Below the pieces are notes generated by a model that ran no database searches, had not been told where the DNA came from, and saw only the letters and a program-made list of their open reading frames with translations. Shown here piece after piece: positions 1-12,216 of a DNA stretch of 64,000 bases. Position 1 is the stretch's first letter. Every line of letters starts with the position of its first letter. The stretch is from assembly GCA_030762935.1 (NCBI GenBank), contig CM060883.1, forward strand, positions 53,032,001 to 53,096,000, written 5' to 3'. Source of the stretch: Hymenopus coronatus. Taxonomy: Eukaryota; Arthropoda; Insecta; Mantodea; Hymenopodidae. The translations under genes were made by a program, and so were the position numbers.

Positions 1-928
1 TTGCTACACATTTGAGCGGCCATGTTGCTGGTTGTTGTAGCACTCGCTCATATTTAAATCATGAGGGTGCCACTGTTTCAGGTCAGATAGTATCAATTCT
101 GTGTTTTCAATAATAATAATAATAGTAAAATACTTATTTTGCTTGGTTTAAACTGTAGTCAATATTTTTAATTTTGTGCTTATTATTTTTCCAAATTATA
201 GCTTTTGTGCTCTGCTAACCACAAATTGTTAAATTTTTTTCTTTCAGCTTTGGGTTTAGTAACTAATAACTTTTCTTTTCAAGAATAATTATTTTGAGAA
301 CAGATGCTTTTACTAAGATTACATATGATGTGCTGTTGTCTTAAAATGAGTTGATTGTCATTATGATGCTGTGATGAATTTTTTTTATAACGTTGCATAT
401 TTTTTGTCATGATATAGCTTTAGTGGCAGTGCTATAGGGTATCCCCAAGGAAGACGAGTATGATTTTGTGTGTGAATGAATGATTTAGGTAGATTGAGTT
501 ATTGGTGTTGCCGAAGCGTGGCCATTAATTCTGTCTGTGTGAATGCTTCGAGGAGATTTTGAGTTTTTGATGTTGCCGAAGTGTGTCCATTAATTCTGTG
601 TGTGTATGAGTAAAGATTTCAGAGTATATGGTGATTTAGTGCAACTGCCCAAGAGTACCTGCTAAGTCAGTGTTTTAAGTATGATGAGGAGTTTGTGGTA
701 AAGCTGATGAATTTGTGGATGTCTTCCAGTTTAGTGGTTTTGCCCAAGTGTACCCACTAATTAGCTGTGATGAGTTAATGTGTGAGAAGAGTTTATATAT
801 GATTGTGAGTTCTGTAGCAGCAGTTCTTTGTGTTGACCTTCTTTTCAGCCTCATGTTGATTAGAAGTGTTACTACTGCTTCAATAGTACATCATATTTTT
901 TTGCTCCCGATATGCTAATGTTATTTAG
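1..928. other. AT-rich left flank, no gene, degenerate short repeats
   Basis: I see no convincing coding region here. Four degenerate copies of a motif resembling TTGCC(G/C)AAGNGT followed by a CCATTAATT-like stretch occur near 507, 572, 645 and 738, so the flank contains an eroded tandem repeat with irregular 65-95 bp spacing. The stretch ends at the target duplication of Polinton A. Confidence 0.4.
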
Positions 929-934
929 AAGTGT
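929..934. repeat. Target site duplication of Polinton A, left copy (AAGTGT)
   Basis: These six bases are repeated exactly at 20675-20680, directly after the right tip. Confidence 0.93.
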
Positions 935-2019
935 AGTAGTAGGGAAAGGGGGATTTGAGGACTCAAAGGATGCCACCCATGTAAAACATCATGTACATAT
1001 GTAACACTTAAGATAAACATCAGCCGACAGACCCCCTCCGCACAGCGCTGTCTCTTTGCCAAGACAACAGTCTAAAAGCTTCCCCATGTACCTGTCAATC
1101 AAAGTATGTGCTGCCGGTTACTACCCCCTCCCCCCCTTTGCCAAACCACCTGTCTAAAAGATTTTACTTGCAGGGCTCTTAATCACTTGAACAATCGTCT
1201 TTCACATTCACAGATCAAATTCAATTTAATCGATTGACCACGCCCATTCGAATTTCTAATTTTTGAGCTACAAGGCTCATCTGCATATCAAATCGATCTA
1301 GTTTTTCACGAGGAATCTGAATCTCCAATCATAAATACAAAATCCTTTTGATTTCAATTCGATAGTCTCTTTTACTTAAAAACACGTAGGATTTCTCTAT
1401 CTCTGGCAATTCGAGAGCTACAAGGCTCATTTGCATGACAAATCAGTCTAACTTTTCACAAAGAATCTGAATATACAAACATAGTTCAACTGTCATGGCG
1501 AAAAAACTCGATAAAATTACTGAGTGGAATATTTGATATAAATTATTAGATATCAATTGAACATGTGTTACCGGTAATATTTTTGCAAGGAATTATAACA
1601 CTCACACGATTGAACATGTTAAAAGCTTTATTATTCAATACCAACATATGAAATGAAAAATAGCAAGAGAGAATTGCTTTTATAAAACCTACTAACTTAT
1701 CACATCAAAACCAATATGGCAGCGAAGTGATTGTGTTTCCAACGAGCAGAGGGCACCCAACAGGGAATTGAACCTGAGACCTTTCGAACACTGAGAATGC
1801 CAGCACCATTACAATTCCAAACATTATAAATCTTAATATCCGTTCTTACACGAGGACCTACATTCGACTTTCAGCGAGGTTGCAATCACATGACTTTACG
1901 ACTATGTATAATTAAACAACGGGAAAAAATATCGATTGTAGAACACAATTATAACAGTCGATATAACTAAAATACACGTACTCGTTACCTCAGCGTGCAA
2001 GCTAAAGAAGAGCTATGAA
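935..2019 (+). repeat. Left terminal inverted repeat of Polinton A
   Basis: This is the reverse complement of about 19595-20674, with a few percent mismatches and small indels. Matching continues to GAGCTATGAA near 2019 and then stops. Within it the segment 1265-1322 is repeated at 1415-1472 (period 150 bp), each copy holding GAGCTACAAGGCTCAT and an ATTTGCAT-like octamer. A tRNA-like segment lies near 1745-1830. Confidence 0.92.
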
Positions 2020-3225
2020 CAGGCGCTTGTAAACATCATTTTCAATCTACAAAATACTTTACGATTTTAAATACCTCGAAAGCGGAATGAAATCATTTTG
2101 AAACTAAATGAGAACCTTTAAAAAAAATGTAATATAAAATTACTGTTCTTAGTGGAGTATTCAGGGAGACCCCGTAACGCTTATGTAACCTGATAATTCA
2201 CTTATGCCAGAGAAGTTGCCTTCCTTTCTAGGCGTCTTCATGATGCGCTTTCATAGTAGCTCCGCAGGCAACGAGTGTTTTTGTTTTTCTTTTCTTAGAA
2301 ACCAGACAATCCACTTAGGCGGAAGAGGGTAGATGGTGTTTTTAGTTTAACAAATATATGAATGGTTTTGTACCAAAACACAGTCAACCAAACCCACCTC
2401 GGTTTGAAAGCATTTTAAGGTTGAATAGTTCACGAAAACAAATATGCTATTTTGAACCCTCGTTAAGTGTATCGCTCTGGTTAAGCTTAAAAGCGTGTAT
2501 AGTTTATTTTAAATCAAGATGCAATGTATATCTATCAATGTTTTGAATCTGAGACAGAGAAAAATAGAATACACCCCTTCCACCTGCCATGGTAAGAAGC
2601 AGGAAATAATAATATACACTTTTGAGAATGCACAGCCCCCAAAGACGCCTTAAATATCAGACTTAGACTGAAAGAATGTTTACTACTCAGAAACCCTTTT
2701 AACTATTTTAAGGTTGAATAGTTCACGAAAACAAATATGCTATTTTGAACCTTCGTTAAGTGTATCGCTCTGGTTAAGCTTAAAAGCGTGTATAGTTTAT
2801 TTTAAATCAAGATGCAATGATATTTTCTGATGGATACTACTGCCAAGTCAGACGCTATGAATCTATTAGTGTTTTGAATCTGAGACACAGAAATATAGAA
2901 TACGCCTTTTTCCAACTATCACTCCAAGAAGTATGTAAATAACATACGAAAGTGTGTTTAGAGTAGGTATGTAGCCAAAACGACGCTATTATTTCTGGTC
3001 CTATTGCGATTCAAAAATACCCCGAGGGACATTCTGTTTACAAGAAATGGGCAATCTCTCAAGTCCAGACATGATTGGTTCAAGCCCCTCCTCTCCAAAC
3101 AGAGAGAAAATATTTCTAAATTCGACCAATGAAATATGATTCTACAATAAAGGAGGGGGAAATGTAAATAGGGGTGCGCTGCCAATCGAATTCAGGATAG
3201 TAGGCGGTCTTAACACCATATCCAT
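2020..3225. repeat. Non-coding interval with a long direct duplication
   Basis: No gene is supported here. A block of about 114 bp at 2412-2524 is repeated almost perfectly at 2705-2818. Both copies continue, after a variable gap, into a shared segment starting TTTTGAATCTGAGACA (about 2540 and 2871). It lies between the left TIR and the polymerase promoter. Confidence 0.85.
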
Positions 3226-3233
3226 TATAAAAG
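3226..3233 (+). promoter_or_regulatory. TATA box for the polymerase gene of element A
   Basis: TATAAAAG sits about 137 bp upstream of the proposed start codon at 3363. That would place transcription start near 3256 and give an untranslated leader of about 107 nt. Confidence 0.55.
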
Positions 3234-4731
3234 ACGAGAAAAAAAGCTAACAGAACATCGTCTTTATAAAATTCGCTCAGTGTAGTGAGCTACGGAAATC
3301 GATCGAGAACCTAGAAGATAATTTGTGTACGAAGACTTCACTGCAAATCGAACATCTTGAAATGAATGGTAAGTTTTAAAAAGTATACTCTCACTAACTT
3401 TAATATGGTTATCACGCAGGAAATAGGCTGTAGTTACTTCCAACATTTTTCAGAAACTTTTACAATGAAATGGAATGCATTTTTTTTTAAAAAAAAAAAT
3501 ATATTAATAAGAACTTCGCATACCTAACGGTAGTGTGAGAAATAGAGAATCTATAGTAGAATCAAAAAACAGTATGAGAGTATTGGCAAATGAATTCGAT
3601 GTAAAGATTTTACGGTGAATGAATTTTTTAGAACCTCGGAACACATGAAATAAATTCAGAAAAAAGTATATGACGTACACACGTGAACATTTTAACCCCA
3701 GAGCATACATACATACATACACACATACATACATTCTAAATGAAATGTAATAAAATAACAAGAACTAAATCAAAAACATGTATTTCTTTATTTTTTTACC
3801 AACATTTTTTTACATTTTTATATATAGCTGTGATCAGCTCATAACTTATAACTTGTGAAACTAGTCCGTAATATCTCTAGGTAATATTAGATTATAATTA
3901 ATTGTTTTATACAATTAAAATCACGTATACACGCACGCGTTCATACTTCTAGACTATGGGGGACAGGGAATAGTTCTGGTTAAAGAAAGATCCGTTCCAG
4001 CAGGGAATAGAACCGAGACCTCGAGTGCGACAGTCACATTTCACACACAGTGGTTAGCGCTATATTTGTGAATTATGTATAAAAAGAAAATCTTTATTTC
4101 ACGTGCTTGCGATAGTAGTTTATGGTAATTTATTCCACTGAAATAACATAAAAGCTTTAAAATAATTTTACATTTAAAATACCTTAAACAATAAACATTT
4201 TACTCTTAATGAACAGGTTTTTTTATTATTACTATAAAAATCTATTGACTGAAATACGCATGAAGAATGCTAGTAACACTTAAACAAAGTTGAATGACGA
4301 AACTAAAGAATAAATATTTATTTTTCAGCCAATTGGTCCAACGAATATCGAGAAGCATACAAAAGAATGCAATCAGTCCTATATATGGTGACAATGCCAG
4401 CTGATCAATGGGATTTTCCGACGCTAAGCGATATTTGGACTCCAGCAATGGAACAATCTGTCCAAAGAATGGCTATATTCACAACACAGCAACTTGTTAC
4501 GGGACAGAATCAACATGGTGAACTAAATAGAGGTAATTATTCTGAATATCTTACATACAATAGCCAATAACACATGCATATGAAAAAATACTTACAGTTC
4601 AAATAGAATATACGAAAACGGCTCATCTTTCTAAAGCAAAAAGGACTGATTTACAGATTTACAAATCAATATAATTAATGAAATGATGGGTATAAATTAA
4701 TGATGAATGAATATTGTTTTAACGATTTTAA

Positions 4732-4777
<46 letters not shown>
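4732..4777. repeat. (TTA)n microsatellite in a polymerase intron
   Basis: About fifteen TTA units lie directly upstream of the acceptor at 4791-4793. Confidence 0.95.
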
Positions 4778-4884
4778 GCATCTTCATTTTCAGGAGGCGC
4801 AACAGAGAATGCAAACAGCCCCGCAGTGATCCGGTTCGGAGGAGACACGAGACTGGAGCTTCCAAGACCTGGTAAGTTTCATTT

Positions 4885-5020
4885 TCTTTACTTTCTCTAC
4901 ACGTACTATATACATAGTTATTAGAAAAGGTATTGTATTCCACCCAAAATCGGATGCTGATTTTTCACTGGGAATATATGTGTTTTTAAAAGCATTTTTA
5001 GAAAAAGGTTCGCGTGTGTG
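4885..5020 (-). repeat. Inverted fragment of the dispersed repeat also seen at 47.1 and 62.6 kb
   Basis: The text around TTACTTTCTCTACACGTAC and the following AAAAGGTATTGTATT matches, in inverse orientation, the distal part of the repeat at 47090-47630. It lies within the intron after the third polymerase exon. Confidence 0.5.
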
Positions 5021-7021
5021 TGAGTGACCGGGCAACATAGCTCAACTCGAAAAGTCCAATAAATACAAAACTTGCTATTAATTTTATTATCTTCTAAGTA
5101 TTCAACACGAGCATTTTGATGGATCTGATTGTTTTTAGATATTCCTTGATTTTATTCAAATATTCTAAAATTATACTTTTCAGAAATGAAAAGTCAATAT
5201 TTACATAAATGATTGTATTCATGCAAGAAGAACGGAATTTTAAAACCATCTCATAGGGACCCACTCTTAAAGCTTAAACTATAACATTAGTCTTGTATCT
5301 ATCTACAAGAAATAAGTTTCTGCCAAAGTTTATATAGGTTAGCGTAAAATAAATAGAGCAATAAGCTATGGCCGAAAATAGATAAAGTTATGTTAATGAA
5401 ACACATCTTATTTTTTTTTTTTTTGCAGAAATAATAAATATTCGAAACAGTTTGAAATCGCGGGAGAAACAAAGCCTAATTTCTTTCATAATTTGCAGAA
5501 ATTGCCGATCTCGAAGCTGGCGGTGCTCTTCGAGAGGGGCCTCCAGAGGATAAGGCGATCTGTTCTCGACCATTTGAGACAGCGAGCGCCTTCTGGGACG
5601 AGTCCTCAGATGACGAAGGATGGGACGCTGCCATGGGACGCTGGATGACACAGGAAGCAAGCTCTCCTCTGCCCGAACTGTTCACCAATTACGCTAGGTG
5701 CGAATCTCCGACGCCCGGACCTTCCTGTAGACCCGATCACCTATGGAATGTAGGGAGAGACATCACGGCAAAAGTCTTCAGAGGAGCTGGCATGCAAGTG
5801 GAGGAGATGTCTGAACCTTACGGATGCAAGAGGACCCATGATGATGATTCTTCTGAAGGGGACAGCAGTGTCGCATCAGCAAAAATTTCCAAGGTCAGTC
5901 ATAGCCAGATTCAATGCGATGCAATAGAAAAAGCCTTTAAAGGTCATATTTATAATACCGAACTTTCTAACACATTAGACATCAATGATCCCCAGGCATT
6001 CCTAGAGAGGTATAGACCACTAGTAATTAAAGAAATGAGCTCAGTACTTACCAGAAATCGGGCTGGGTTCAAGATAATCAGCTCATTGCAGCTGCCATTC
6101 ATGATTCAAGCACCCGAATCTGATCTTACAGAGAACATGTACTTTAATAGCTGTACTAAATTGGGTCTCCAATCATGCAATTTGGATACTTTATTCTCAA
6201 CTATGGCAGATGAAATTCTTGTTAACATTTCAAATTTTCAAGGCCAAGCCAGTTCTAAATCACTTCTTTCTGTCAATTTCCCTTGTTAATAGCTTAAGCT
6301 ATTACAAACCTCTCAAGGCATCAAGCTACTTAGAGCTTCCAAAAGATATAAAACATAAGTTTTCAGTTGTAAATATCAAGAACTTAAGACGAATATTGCT
6401 TTGCTTGGTGTCTTCTTGCATCAAAATACTCTATAAAGGCACATACCGAGAAAACTACTAAGTATCCTAAGGAAAAACTACTTACAGAGTTCAATTATAC
6501 AGATATTAATTTCCCTGTCAGTCTCCATGAAATAAAGCACTTTGAAAGTCAGAATCCAGGAACAAGCGTCGCTGTATTCGGTTTAGATGATGATAAAACT
6601 ATTATACCACTTTATCAAACAGCCAAAAAAAGAGGGACATCACGTTAATCTTCTCATGATCACAGAAGGACAAAATTCACATTATTGTCTAATTAAGAAT
6701 CTCAGCAAGGTATTAGGAAAGCAAATAAGCAATCACAAGGAAAGGAAATGGATCTGTGAGCCATGTCTGATACACTTCTCCAGAGAGGAAATACTTAAAA
6801 AAAACACCAATTGCGTTGCTCCAAGGCGCAATTGGTTACAATGCCTACAAGTGACGAAGTTATCCAGTTTTCATCTTATTCTAAAGGTGTGCCTGTGAAT
6901 TTTGTTATCTACGCTGACATTGAGAGCGTGCTAGCAAAGGTCTCCTCTTGTGAGCTATCGACTACTGAGAGTTGGACCCGAGCTATCCAGCAGCATCATC
7001 AAGCAATGTCAATATCGTTTC

Positions 7022-7868
7022 AACACTCCCTCCCGAGACTCGAGAGGGCCAGCAGCTCCTCTGCAACCACGGCACCACCTACCGGCGGATCTGGCAGCAG
7101 CGGCAGGAGCCACGGCAGCATTCCCCCAGCGGCAACGCAGTGGGCATTCGTCCCTCTTCTAGCTTGCAGCTCCGACGCCTGCGGGTGTTCGGCTTCTACA
7201 CAGCGGCAACGCAGTGGGCTCTGACCCCCTATTAGCTTGCCGTTCCGCCGCCAGTGTGCGAGCGGCCCCGACAGCTTGCTGTCAATTTGTAAAGAGCAGG
7301 AACTCCCCTACTTTCCTACTTCTCTTCTACTGTCATCTTTCTTTTCATTGACCTGACTAGACCGACAGACAACACATACAGCGGGTCCGTAAGGCCAAAG
7401 CCAAGGGTGAAGGCCATTGGCCTGAAACCTCGAGCCGATATGGCTCGCACAGGCGCCTCCTCTAAGGAGGTCCGGTCCTCTGCGGACAGCCGTAGGGCAA
7501 CCGCACCGACTCTGACTAACGATGACGGGCAACAGCCAAGACCCAGCACAAGTCTACCTACTCCCTCACCAGAGACGGCCGAACCTTCGCGCAAGCGAAG
7601 CAGGACGTCTATTGGCGGCAGCAACAGGCGCAAGCCATCCTCGCCTCAACGCCTCGTAGCGGTTGAGAGTGTTCAAACCGGGCAGGACCCAACCAGTCCT
7701 TACACTATTCCTATGCCCGACTCTGACACCGACGTCGAACCTGACGGGCCGTGGATAACTGTCCACGCAGGGGGCCGCAGAAGCGGTCGTTCCTCCCCCA
7801 ACCCAGCTGCACCACCACAGGGAATTAACCAACCCCCAACCCAAGGGGGGAGAAAAATCCCGCAAATT
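7022..7868 (+). mobile_element. GC-rich retroposon-like insertion in the polymerase gene
   Basis: Base composition changes abruptly and polymerase similarity stops, resuming at about 7870. The insert has a 19-bp unit beginning CAGCGGCAACGCAG repeated at 7129 and 7201. It ends in a Pro/Ser/Arg-rich reading frame (7407-7880; ATG at 7440) whose DGPWITVHAGGRRSGRSS-like stretch resembles the start of ORF1 in insect non-LTR retrotransposons. That suggests a 5' UTR plus ORF1 start without a 3' end or poly(A), which is odd for target-primed insertion. No clear target duplication was found. Confidence 0.5.
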
Positions 7869-10152
7869 CATGCTTTTTAGAGGTCCTGACGCTATCAAGC
7901 AGTTCCTCATTGAAATAAGAGCGATAGCCGATATGGTTATTGCTCAATATAGTAAAAATGAAGAAATGTGTATGACATCTCAGGACAAGGCTCATTTTCA
8001 AAGCGCGCATCTTTGCCACATATGCATGAAGACGTTTGAGGTGTACGAGAAAAAAGTAAGGGATCATGATCACATGACAGGAGTTTACATTGGCGCTAGC
8101 CATAATCGCTGCAATCTGAATAGAAAGGTACCCACTTTCATTCCAATCTATTTTCATTGCTTGAGCAATTATGATAGCCACTTCCTATTTGAGCACATGT
8201 CATATGATGATAACCCAATTTCCTGTATCGCAACCACTTCTGAGCGGTATATATCGTTTACAAAGCGATACAGGGACATCAATTTACGCTTCCTAGATAG
8301 CTTCAAGTTTTTGGACAAGTTATCTAGTCTAGCTAGTATGCTTGAAAAAGATGAATTCCGGATAACAAATGCGGAATATCCTGATCCAAATCATCAAGAG
8401 CTCGTTCGATCAAAGGGAATATTCCCGTATAGCTATGTTGATAACATACATAAACTGGAAGAAAATCAACTACCACCAGTTGAAGTGTTTGATGGAATAA
8501 ACCAGGAAGAATATATGCACGCCCAGAAAGTGTGGAGGACGTTCAATATTCAAAATCTAGGCCAATACAGCGACCTTTACCTGAAGACAGACACGCTCTT
8601 GTTAGCTGACGTTTTTGAAAAGTTTAGGGACCTCTCTCTGGAGGTATATAATTTAGATCCTTGCTGGTATTTTACATTACCAGGGCTTGCCTTCGATGCT
8701 ATGCTGAAAATGACAAAGGTAAAGCTCGACCTCATTACCGATCAGACCATGCTAGAATTTTTGAGGGAGCTATCAGAGGTGGGATGTGCAGCGTATCAAA
8801 GCGCTATGTAAAAGCTAATAATAAGTATGTCCCAGGATACAACCAAGAAATGAATGGTTTATATCGCATATCAAGATTTAAACAACTTATATGGGAGCGC
8901 AATGAAGTGTCATCTTCCAATGGGAAATCTAAGATGGCTGAAAGAAGAGGAAATAGCTAGCATTGATTTCACCTCTGTACCTTCAGATTCAGCTACTGGA
9001 TATGTGCTAGAGGTAGATTTGGAGTACCCTAGTCATATCCACGACATCCACAATGAGCTTCCTCTCTGTCCTAAAAGCGAAGTACCACCACAAGGTCATT
9101 ATAAGAAACTGTTGGCAACTTTGGATAATAAAGAGAAGTATACCTTGCACTATAGGAATCTACAACAATGTCTTGATTTAGGTCTGAAATTAGAAAAGAT
9201 ACACCGTGTGGTGGCATATGATCAAACTAATTGGCTTAAAACGTATGTTAATACAGAAAGACGTGCAAGGGAAACGTCCAAATTTGGACAGAATCTATGG
9301 AAAAAAATGAATAATTCTGTATATGGAAAATTCATTCAGAATGTCAGGAAATATACTGACTTCCGAATTGTTTCGTCTTGGAAGCAGGCCAAGACACTGA
9401 TTGCTCGCCCGACCTACATTCGGAGCATTATATTTAATGAAAATCTTGTGGGTATAGAATTGAGTAGAGAGGAAGTGCATATGAATAAGCCTATTTATAT
9501 AGGCCAGGCAATTTTGGATATGTCAAAACTGATAATGTACGACTTCTTTTATAATGTAATGAAACAAAATTTAAAAGATCTAGTCCTGTCCTACATGGAT
9601 ACTGACTCATTTATATTTGAAACTTCAACTGATGTCTACAAGTTTATGAGACAGAATCCACAATATTTTGATACCTCAAATTTTGCAGTAGACAATCCTT
9701 TTGGCATAATACCACAAAATAAAAAAAGTGATAGGCTTATTTAAGGACGAGCTAGGGGGCAAGCCCATGTATGAATTTATAGGTCTAAGGTCTAAGTTGT
9801 ACAGCTACAGATTTGAGGGACAGACTGTAAAGAAGGCCAAGGGCATAACCAAATCAGGCACGGCAACTCTAAATTTTGAACAATATTTCCACTGTCTTAA
9901 TGACCTTAGAAAAAAGTATTTGGCAAAACAAAGAATATTTAGGAGCTTCAAGCATTGCATCCGTACAATAGAGGAGAATAAAGTCGCTCTGCATGGTAGA
10001 GACGATAAACGGAAAATTATTGAAGGCTCTGATTATACTCTTGCCTGGGGGCATTATTCATTGGCTATGACTGACAATTAATAAGGAAATGATTTTCCTG
10101 CCGGCACATGCTCTGTCATTTGTATATATCACATTTAATGTATTTGTATATT

Positions 10153-10400
10153 AAAATTTATGTTGTATATAGTTTCTTTTTCTCCCGCTCATGGGGTTTT
10201 TAAAATGTATAATTGGCATTTCAATTTATGTTGTATATAGTTTTTCCCCCTCTCATGGGGTTTTTGAAATATATAATTGGCATTTCAATTTATGTTGTAT
10301 ATAGTTTTCTTTTTCCCCACTCATGGGGTTTTTTGAAATATATGATTAACATTTAAATTTATGTTGTGTATAGTTTTTTCCCGCTAACGGGTTTTTTTTT
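10153..10400. repeat. Four ~66-bp tandem repeats between convergent genes
   Basis: AATTTATGTTGTATATAGTTT begins near 10155, 10223, 10287 and 10355. Each unit has a small dyad such as CCCACTCATGGGG or CCCGCTAACGGG followed by a T tract. The array lies between the convergent 3' ends of polymerase and integrase and just before AATAAA (10474), so a role in 3'-end formation is plausible but unproven. Confidence 0.8.
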
Positions 10401-10509
10401 TGTTGTTTTTTAAGTTAAATTACGTATTTTCTTCATTATTGGAAATGTGAAGGGAAATTGTTTTTTTTTCTAATAAAATACACTTGAAAATGAAAAGAGT
10501 CTCTTTATT

Positions 10510-11435
10510 TCAATATTTTATTACAATAGCATTCATAACAATCCATTGTTTATTAGCAAATCCATACCATTTTACAAGAATCCTATTTCCTTGTCTACGT
10601 ATCACCTTCTCAACTAAATAGGTGTTGGGAAAAAGTGTAGAATGGATTTCATGTCCATAGAAAGCACCTTTAATCTCCTCTCCATCCTTATCCTTTAATA
10701 TATATGTAGTAGGATTGGTTCTATTCACTTTGTCAACGTTGAAGATTTCTACGCTCCAATTAGCTTCGTAACCCTTTTCAAATGTCCCTTATTTTTCGAT
10801 ATTCTCACATAATCACCAACTTTAAACTTTCTTGCTTTCCTATTCTCCCTTTGATGATGTTTATAGTTGTAGACTGTTAGAAGAAGACTATTATCCTTGA
10901 CTTCATTAGGTTTCATCCGAATAGTTGAATGGTAGGTGTCATACTTTGCGATAATTTTCGGCATAAGATCCAGCCACTTGTATGAACCTTGAGTTAAGAA
11001 TTCCTTATACATCAAATTCTTCAATGTTCTTATTAAACGTTCAACAGCTGCTGCCTTCACATTGCTATATGTACTATAGTGGTTAATGTTATTCTTGATC
11101 ATTAGTCCTTTAAAATGTTTATTATAAAATTCTTTTCCATTATCACTTTGGATATTTTTTGGAGGTGTTTGCATTTCTTGAAGAATCTCTTCCATAGCTT
11201 TTGCAACATGAGGACCTGTCTTGTTCTTTAAGGGTCTTGCGTATGCCATTTTAGAATAGAAGTTGACTGCAATAAGAATGTACTTGGTGTTTTTGTTGAG
11301 TTTAGCATGGGGAAGCATTTCAACCAAATCAATTTGTACTAGGTCATGCATTCCCTTGCTGACAATCTTTCGACGTAAAAATTTTCTCCTTGCAGGGGCG
11401 TGAAGTTCTGCTGCTATATTTTTCTTCACTTCCAT
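10510..11435 (-). pseudogene. int: Retroviral-type (DDE) integrase of element A, frameshifted before the chromodomain
   Basis: The upstream part (10749-11435) shows an rve-type catalytic core: VQIDLVEM, IQSDNGKEF and AAAVERLIRTLK supply the D, D and E, the last two about 33 residues apart. The downstream part (10510-10728) is chromodomain-like (YLVEKVIRRQGNRILVKW). The two parts are in different frames, with the break near 10785-10790. The enzyme would insert the element and make the 6-bp duplication. The 3' ends of this gene and the polymerase converge on the tandem repeat array. The N-terminal boundary is uncertain because the preceding gene abuts it. Confidence 0.87.
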
Positions 11436-11445
11436 TATGCTATTA

Positions 11446-12185
11446 TTTTGGAATCTTTTAGCTCTTGTATAATCTCATTAATTTCTCGAGTATGATTAGT
11501 ATTTCCAGCGTTTTTGGATGCAATGAGCAGTCTCAAGCGATTCACTAATGTATTTGGATCGTTCCAATAGATGTAGTCTTGTTTTCTCTCTGGATGATGT
11601 TCTTTCTATTCTAAGCCCAAGCCTTTATGTTTTCCAAGGAGAGGACGTATGATATTTATATACTTGTTATGAATTGCTATATTTCAATCGTCCTTGTCTG
11701 GTATTCTTCTGTCGGTGCACCATTGTTGACTCCAGAATTCTTCTATAAGTATCCAAATCATCTTCTGTAAAGACAGTCATTTCAGGTATCTTCTTAAAGA
11801 TCAGCTCATTCAATCCAGCTGTAACATTGAATTTTTCTTGTCCTACCCTAATTTGATTATTAATAAAATCAATTGTCTTGTTTCCTAACATGTAGCTTCC
11901 ATCTTCATATCGCACACCGTAAACTGTATCGATTTCATCTTTATCTTTCCTTCGAACTCTCTTCAGATCTGATGTGATGCTCTCGTCTTTCTCTTCTTTA
12001 GCAGATACAACACTCTTTTTCTGGATATCTAGTATATCTTGAAGAGGTTCTGATACTGGCTGAAGGGCTTCGCTCATGGTCCTTTGGCTCTCAAACCTTT
12101 GCCCCCTGAGTTCTCGTAGCTTTTCTCTTATTGCTTTTGTATGTTTGACTACTGATTCTTTAAGTCTTATTCTTTGGCTATCCAT
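11446..12185 (-). pseudogene. Conserved Polinton accessory protein, 5' of integrase
   Basis: The first ATG is at 12185. The N-terminal half (to 11667) is charged and predicted helical. It then has the pattern GLNELIFKK, followed in another frame by RPLLGKHKGLG and YIYWNDPNTLVNRLRLL, which I recognise as a protein common in arthropod and cnidarian Polintons but of no known function. A frame change lies near 11660 and an in-frame TAG at 11606-11608. It is the equivalent in position of the 124-residue gene at 30158-30532 in element B. The upstream tail-fibre-like gene ends at 12217. Confidence 0.6.
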
Positions 12186-12216
12186 CTTTGAATGATGACA
12201 ATTTATGACTCTCAAT

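Larger units (their letters stand above)
3363..10081 (+). pseudogene. polB: Protein-primed family B DNA polymerase of element A, spliced 5' end, broken
   Basis: This is the DNA polymerase that replicates Polinton-type genomes. The 5' end fits four exons joined in phase 1: 3363-3369 (start codon and 7 nt only, donor GTAAGT), 4329-4532, 4794-4871 and 5499 onward, with good acceptors (TTTTTCAG, TTTTCAG, ATTTGCAG). The body shows exonuclease motif YADIES near 6910, NYDSHFLF near 8170 and YLKTDTLLLAD near 8580, then polymerase motifs DLNNLYG near 8876, MNNSVYGK near 9309 and YMDTDS near 9592. Reading frame changes occur near 6280, 6390, 6630 (A7), 6820, 8760 and 9720 (A7), and a GC-rich insertion interrupts the exonuclease region at about 7022-7868. 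It is therefore inactive as written. The first microexon is inferred, not proven. Confidence 0.85.

Noticed and set aside
4700..4943. Poly-Leu and poly-Ile frames on both strands
   Set aside because: They are readings of the (TTA)n microsatellite, not genes.
5388..5688. Minus-strand frames over polymerase exon 4
   Set aside because: The plus-strand frame continues into recognisable polymerase and has splice signals; these are shadows.
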